From: Diabrotica undecimpunctata
Lineage: Eukaryota > Arthropoda > Insecta > Coleoptera > Chrysomelidae
Assembly (NCBI RefSeq): GCF_040954645.1
Contig: NC_092808.1
Span: 16,855,883 to 16,919,882, forward strand
Direction: 5' to 3'
DNA: 64,000 nt
Position 1 is the stretch's first letter. Each line of letters opens with the position of its first letter. Positions 60,227-64,000 of this stretch are shown here, piece by piece. The notes below the pieces were generated by a model. That model was not told the origin of the DNA. It saw only the letters and a list, made by a program, of their open reading frames with translations, and made no database searches. The translations under genes and the position numbers were made by a program.

Positions 60227-61213
60227 TTTTTTTTTCGTCTTTATAGAGGGGGGGTCTGGAATCTTCAAAAGACATCTCAGTCCAGGGCGCCGCCTGACTA
60301 ACTTTAGTGCAGGATTCATTCTTCGTACTCCCGGCGATAGTTCCCGAGGTACTTTAAAATGCCCTCTCGTCGCCGAGTCTACGTCGAACGCCTACCTGCT
60401 AAACCAGACCCTCCTCTGTCATCCAACAATCCGGAAGCGGAATGGCCGCTGTAAGGCCAGCATCACTTCCGAATCACTACCTTTATTCATTCATTCTCCA
60501 TTCATACACATCCACACTCTATTCATCAGCAAGGAGGTTCCCTGTCTCGTTCCGGGTAGCGCTTAGAAGACACTCATCGCTCCTAGTTCGGTATTATTTC
60601 CAGATGGGCATTTCCTCCTTCCCCACACTCTGACTCACGCATTCCAACTCACACAGTGTAACCCACTTTTCTAGCTTCACCTTTCAGCATCATTCACTCT
60701 TACCTTTAGCGTTGGTTTGGCAGTCTTTCTTCCTCTTCCTTTTTCTTGATCACTGCACGGATATAGCTGTGTATGTTAGTCCAAACTAATTTATTTTCAA
60801 TCATTCTCTCAATCATTTCTCTCACTGTAACAAAATTCACACCTGTCTCTCTCTCCATTCTGTTCCTTTCCACTATCCATCTGCTGCAATCTAACATCGT
60901 ATGTGTCACAGTGTCCGAGTATCCACAGTATAGGCATTCATCTGTATCAGCCTTTCCGATCCTATAGAGGTAGGCCCTAAAACACCCGTGTCCTGTGAGC
61001 ACCTGCGTCAGGAAATAATCCAGTCGCCTGTGGCCACAGTCCACCCAATCTCTTATGTTCGGGATCAGCATTTTCGTCCACTGTGCCACATCTTCCGTGT
61101 TGTTCCATTCTTCTTGCCATCTTTCAACTGACCTTTCCCTTTCCTGTCTTTTCTCGGCCACAGTAAGGTTTGGACCTTTTCTCTCATAAAGCTCTTTTCT
61201 TTCCACCGCCATA
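60227..61213 (-). mobile_element. 5'-truncated R1-clade LINE nested in another LINE, 11-bp target duplications
   Basis: ATATTTGGGAC at 60216-60226 and 61214-61224 flank the element. The 3' end on the minus strand is a short poly(A) (TTTTTTTTT at 60227-60235 on the plus strand) after about 480 bp of 3' UTR. The 5' end is cut inside ORF2. Perfect duplications, an intact remaining ORF and the precise split of the outer LINE mark a recent insertion. Confidence 0.9.
60706..61212 (-). pseudogene. R1-type ORF2 C terminus with CCHC motif
   Basis: 168 codons: basic N-terminal part (VERKELYERKGPNLTVAEKR), then LDYFLTQVLTGHGCFRAYLY, ECLYCGYSDTVTHTMLDCSR, the C-terminal C-x2-C-x7-H-x4-C finger of R1/TRAS-type LINEs, and a Glu/Lys-rich end. 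The apparent Met comes from the truncation point and is not a natural start. No disabling change within the remaining part. Confidence 0.82.
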
Positions 61214-61759
61214 ATATTTGGGACAACTAGTTAAATTAAATAAAGAAAATCAGACCGGAGAAATAAAGAGAAGGATACGGTTGGCTTGGGTATCCTTAGG
61301 AAAACTTTCCTATATACCTACTAAAAAATAGAAAATACCCCCAATATTTAAAAGCAAGAGTCTTCAACCAATGTATACTTCCTGTACTCACCTACGGTTC
61401 TTAAACTTGGACGTTTACAAAGGAAATCATGGAAAAAATAGCAAAGACCCAAAGAGCCATGGAAAGGCAAATGCTGAACATCAGGCTATCAGACAAGAAA
61501 AGAAATACTGGAGACTATATAGTTACAAACGAAAAAGAGGAAGGCCACAAATGAGATGGGCAGATGACTTGAAGAAACAAGCAGGCCCGAAGTGGATACA
61601 AATTGCCTACAATAGAGAGACGTGGAAGAAGGAAGAGGACAGAGGAAAATTTGACAGCAAGGGTTGTATAGATAGATAGATAGTAAATCATGAATGTGTT
61701 GCTTGTGTGAGTCCATTTTAAAAGAGGCAAAAAAGAAATAAATTCGACTTTCTCTCAAT

Positions 61760-61840
61760 CAGTTTAATTTTACTACCCAAGACGACCGGTTTCGCTTTCT
61801 AAAATTTGCAAAGCATCATCAGGTCAGTGGGACAAAGTAA
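61760..61840. repeat. Retroelement 3'-end-like motif (Penelope-type)
   Basis: GACCGGTTTCGCTTTC and AAAGCATCATCAGGTC resemble a conserved end motif that I recall from many arthropod Penelope-like or related elements. No coding part is next to it. Confidence 0.35.
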
Positions 61841-64000
61841 ATTAAATGCTGAAATTATAAAAAGCCCATATTAGGGTGCTGTCTTATAAGGATATAGATC
61901 AAAAAAGTTATAGATCAAAAAAAGGTTTTAGTAATTATGCCAATATTACATGTCTGTGTTAATCAATATGCATAAATTGCATTAGCAGACAAAGTAACAA
62001 CCCACAAATTGGTAAGAGAAAAAAATCTGTTGAATTGTAATAAATTAGAAATAAACAAAATACTACTTACATTCCGGTACAAGAGTTATTATATAGTGAT
62101 TGGTGATTCATAGTTCAAACTATCCCTTATTACTGATAATGAGTGATCTTCGGTCAATGTTATAACTGTCTAACAACTTAGGAGGAAGTTTCTTGAGGGG
62201 AGGGATGTTAACAGATGATATAGGAGTAAGGTATATGTTATGGTTTGTTGAAAGAAAATGTGATGTTTTATATTATTTAAATTATTAAAGTTATTTATAT
62301 TTATTGAAGAAATATATTTTGAAATGTGTGTTAAATTATTGAAAATTTTTATAAAGAAAGAGGACAGTAAGTACTTGTACTATTTTGTGGGCGTGCAATT
62401 TCTTTGACTTGTAATTATCAACTTTTGATTGAAAGCATTTAATTTCTGCTAGGCAGAGAATTGTGATGTCAAATGTTAAAATAATAAATTAAAACACAAT
62501 TATGGACAAACAGGACACAATTAACAGGACAAAACAAACATAAAACTTTAAAAAAAAGGGGCTTATAGGCACTACATTACTTGCTAGGAGAGGAATTGAG
62601 TTTTTTTGTTGTCTACTAGTATTTAAAGAGGTAAATTTGACAAGATAATGTAGGTTAGATAGATAGTAGTTAAGCTAATATCAAAGAATATTTTTAGTTA
62701 ATATAGAATTGCAGAAGAGTGTTAGTATTATAATTTTTTAGTGTTAACGGTTGGCACTATCTATGATATACCTATGACAAGTGTTTCAACCGGTTCAAGG
62801 TATCCTTTGTAATATTCCATCTAAGTAGATTCTTTTTCACCACGCATCCCAAAATATTTTCTTAAAATATTTCCTTTTCCAGCAAAGAGAGACACTTTTC
62901 ATAACAATAGCTAATAAAATCATAATGTGGGTCGCAAAAAAAACTGGATGAATTGCATAAATTATATTTTTATATTCTTTAATTGAGATAAGCACAATAC
63001 CTCTTCGGATATAAAACAGCTGCAATAGTAATTTTGTACTGCAAACAAAAAACAAACGTGTATTCAATTCTAAATATAGTAAAAGTTGAAATCGCTGAAG
63101 GTCATTTTAGTTTTTGATCTAAAATGTGTGTCATCCACGCCATAGATTTTATGATAAGTTTGCATTTCAAGAATGCAAATGTATTATCTTATTTTATTAC
63201 ACAATCAGGTAAATGCTGAGAAGATCATACGATTATACGGATCGTGTTCTTTAAGGATGAATTAACTAACTTAGAACTCAAAACAAAATAAATTTGTTAA
63301 ATCTACTCGTTCATACCATACTGACAGTTAGTAAATGAAAGATTTAAGATGGTAAGAAAAACGAAACGCAAAGTAATGCATTAAGTAATTATTACACAAT
63401 AAAAGAGCACAAGATTAAAAACAACGAATCGCCAACCAAATCTGGTTATTCATCTTTTTCTTCATATATTGTCTTTGTTAATCTAAGTTCAGTTAGTAAT
63501 CTGTCTCTGTCTTGTCTGTACAATGGGTATCATTATTCGAAATGTTGGTGATATGAATATTCTTAGATTTCGTATATCTTTATAACGATGTAAAATGTGT
63601 CACATTATTTTTCTTTTCCTTATTTCGTTTGCAAATAACCTAAAAAATTTAAATCGTATGTCCATTTTTTCTTTACTTCTTTGATTTACATGTCAATAAC
63701 TTTATATCAACGCATATATACATATGTGACCTTCTAACCATTACCCTTGATAAACTAAATTAGATTAGTTAAAACAAAAATATTTATACAAAGCAATTCA
63801 AATTTGCGATGTTTTAAATTATTTTTAAAATAATTTTTCGTCTGAGGTGACAGCATTTTTAATTATCATATATTAGGTCAATTTAGGCAAAGGTTAATAA
63901 AACTGGAAAAAAAATCGAGTATTTAGGGCCTCAGGAAACTTTATGAGAAAAAAGAGGTGATTTACAAACCATCAGTATTATAGCCGAACATTCGAAAGTT
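61841..64000. other. AT-rich DNA; one doubtful membrane-protein-like frame at 62837-63067 (minus)
   Basis: The minus frame reads VFFATHIMILLAIVMKSVSL, CWKRKYFKKIFWDAW, with two hydrophobic stretches, and could be an exon of a multi-pass membrane protein: possible acceptor ATATTTAG near 63070 and donor GTGAAA near 62840. There is no family motif. The rest shows nothing. Confidence 0.2.

Larger units (their letters stand above)
60170..61690 (+). pseudogene. Outer LINE fragment, split by an R1-like LINE
   Basis: Left of the insertion: IEQVKEYVYLG. Right of it: QLVKLNKENQTGEIKRRIRL, AWVSLGKLSYI, decayed LTYG-like part, then KRKRGRPQMRWADDLKKQAG and WIQIAYNRETWKKEED, the C-terminal end of an RTE/jockey-like ORF, with a (GATA)n tail at 61668-61682. 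Removing 60227-61213 and one target repeat rejoins the frame exactly (EYVYLG-QLVKLN). Confidence 0.8.

Overview
The window is a piece of a large, AT-rich, transposon-loaded animal genome, almost certainly an insect. Evidence for this is spliced genes with GT-AG introns, an ABCC transporter of the MRP4 / lethal(2)03659 type, and a mixture of LINEs (RTE-, jockey- and R1-like), Penelope, Tc1/mariner, pogo/Tigger, PIF/Harbinger, hAT, piggyBac, gypsy and copia relics. A TE-rich beetle would fit, but the order cannot be fixed from the sequence. No prokaryotic features (operons, CRISPR) are present.

The one convincing host gene is on the minus strand and runs from about 37.1 kb down past base 1: the N-terminal 635 codons of an ABCC transporter. 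I resolve seven coding exons (36981-37057, 34353-34595, 17242-17672, 13187-13343, 6711-7170, 4864-5170, 1377-1607). All join in phase and give TMD1 and a complete NBD1 (Walker A, Q loop, LSGGQ, Walker B, H loop). TMD2, NBD2 and the 3' end lie beyond the left edge. The seven exons total 1.9 kb in 36 kb; the introns are mostly transposons.

Intron contents, in gene order. Intron 1: a 5'-inverted LINE. Intron 2 (16.7 kb): a 3.1-kb palindromic element (copy B), a deleted mariner, a palindromic Harbinger derivative with MADF fragments, a pogo element with a PHD-like C terminus, a Tigger relic and a jockey-like relic. Intron 3: a tRNA-derived SINE, a Tc1 relic and a composite LINE. Intron 4: a Penelope 3' end, a mariner relic and palindromic copy A. 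Intron 5: a jockey/R1-like relic. Intron 6: a LINE with perfect target duplications. Copies A and B are in opposite orientation and flank exons 3 and 4.

Upstream of the gene (37.2-64 kb) I find no confident host gene. There is a second pogo-PHD relic beside the 5' UTR, a head-to-head Penelope, piggyBac and R1 pieces, LINE fragments, a hAT element holding a histone H1 pseudogene, a 5'-truncated LINE with 13-bp target duplications carrying a tiny palindromic insertion, a second hAT transposase relic, a gypsy gag relic, a 684-bp TA-flanked foldback, and an R1-like LINE inserted exactly into another LINE's reading frame. Boundaries with matched target duplications are firm; those of decayed fragments are approximate.
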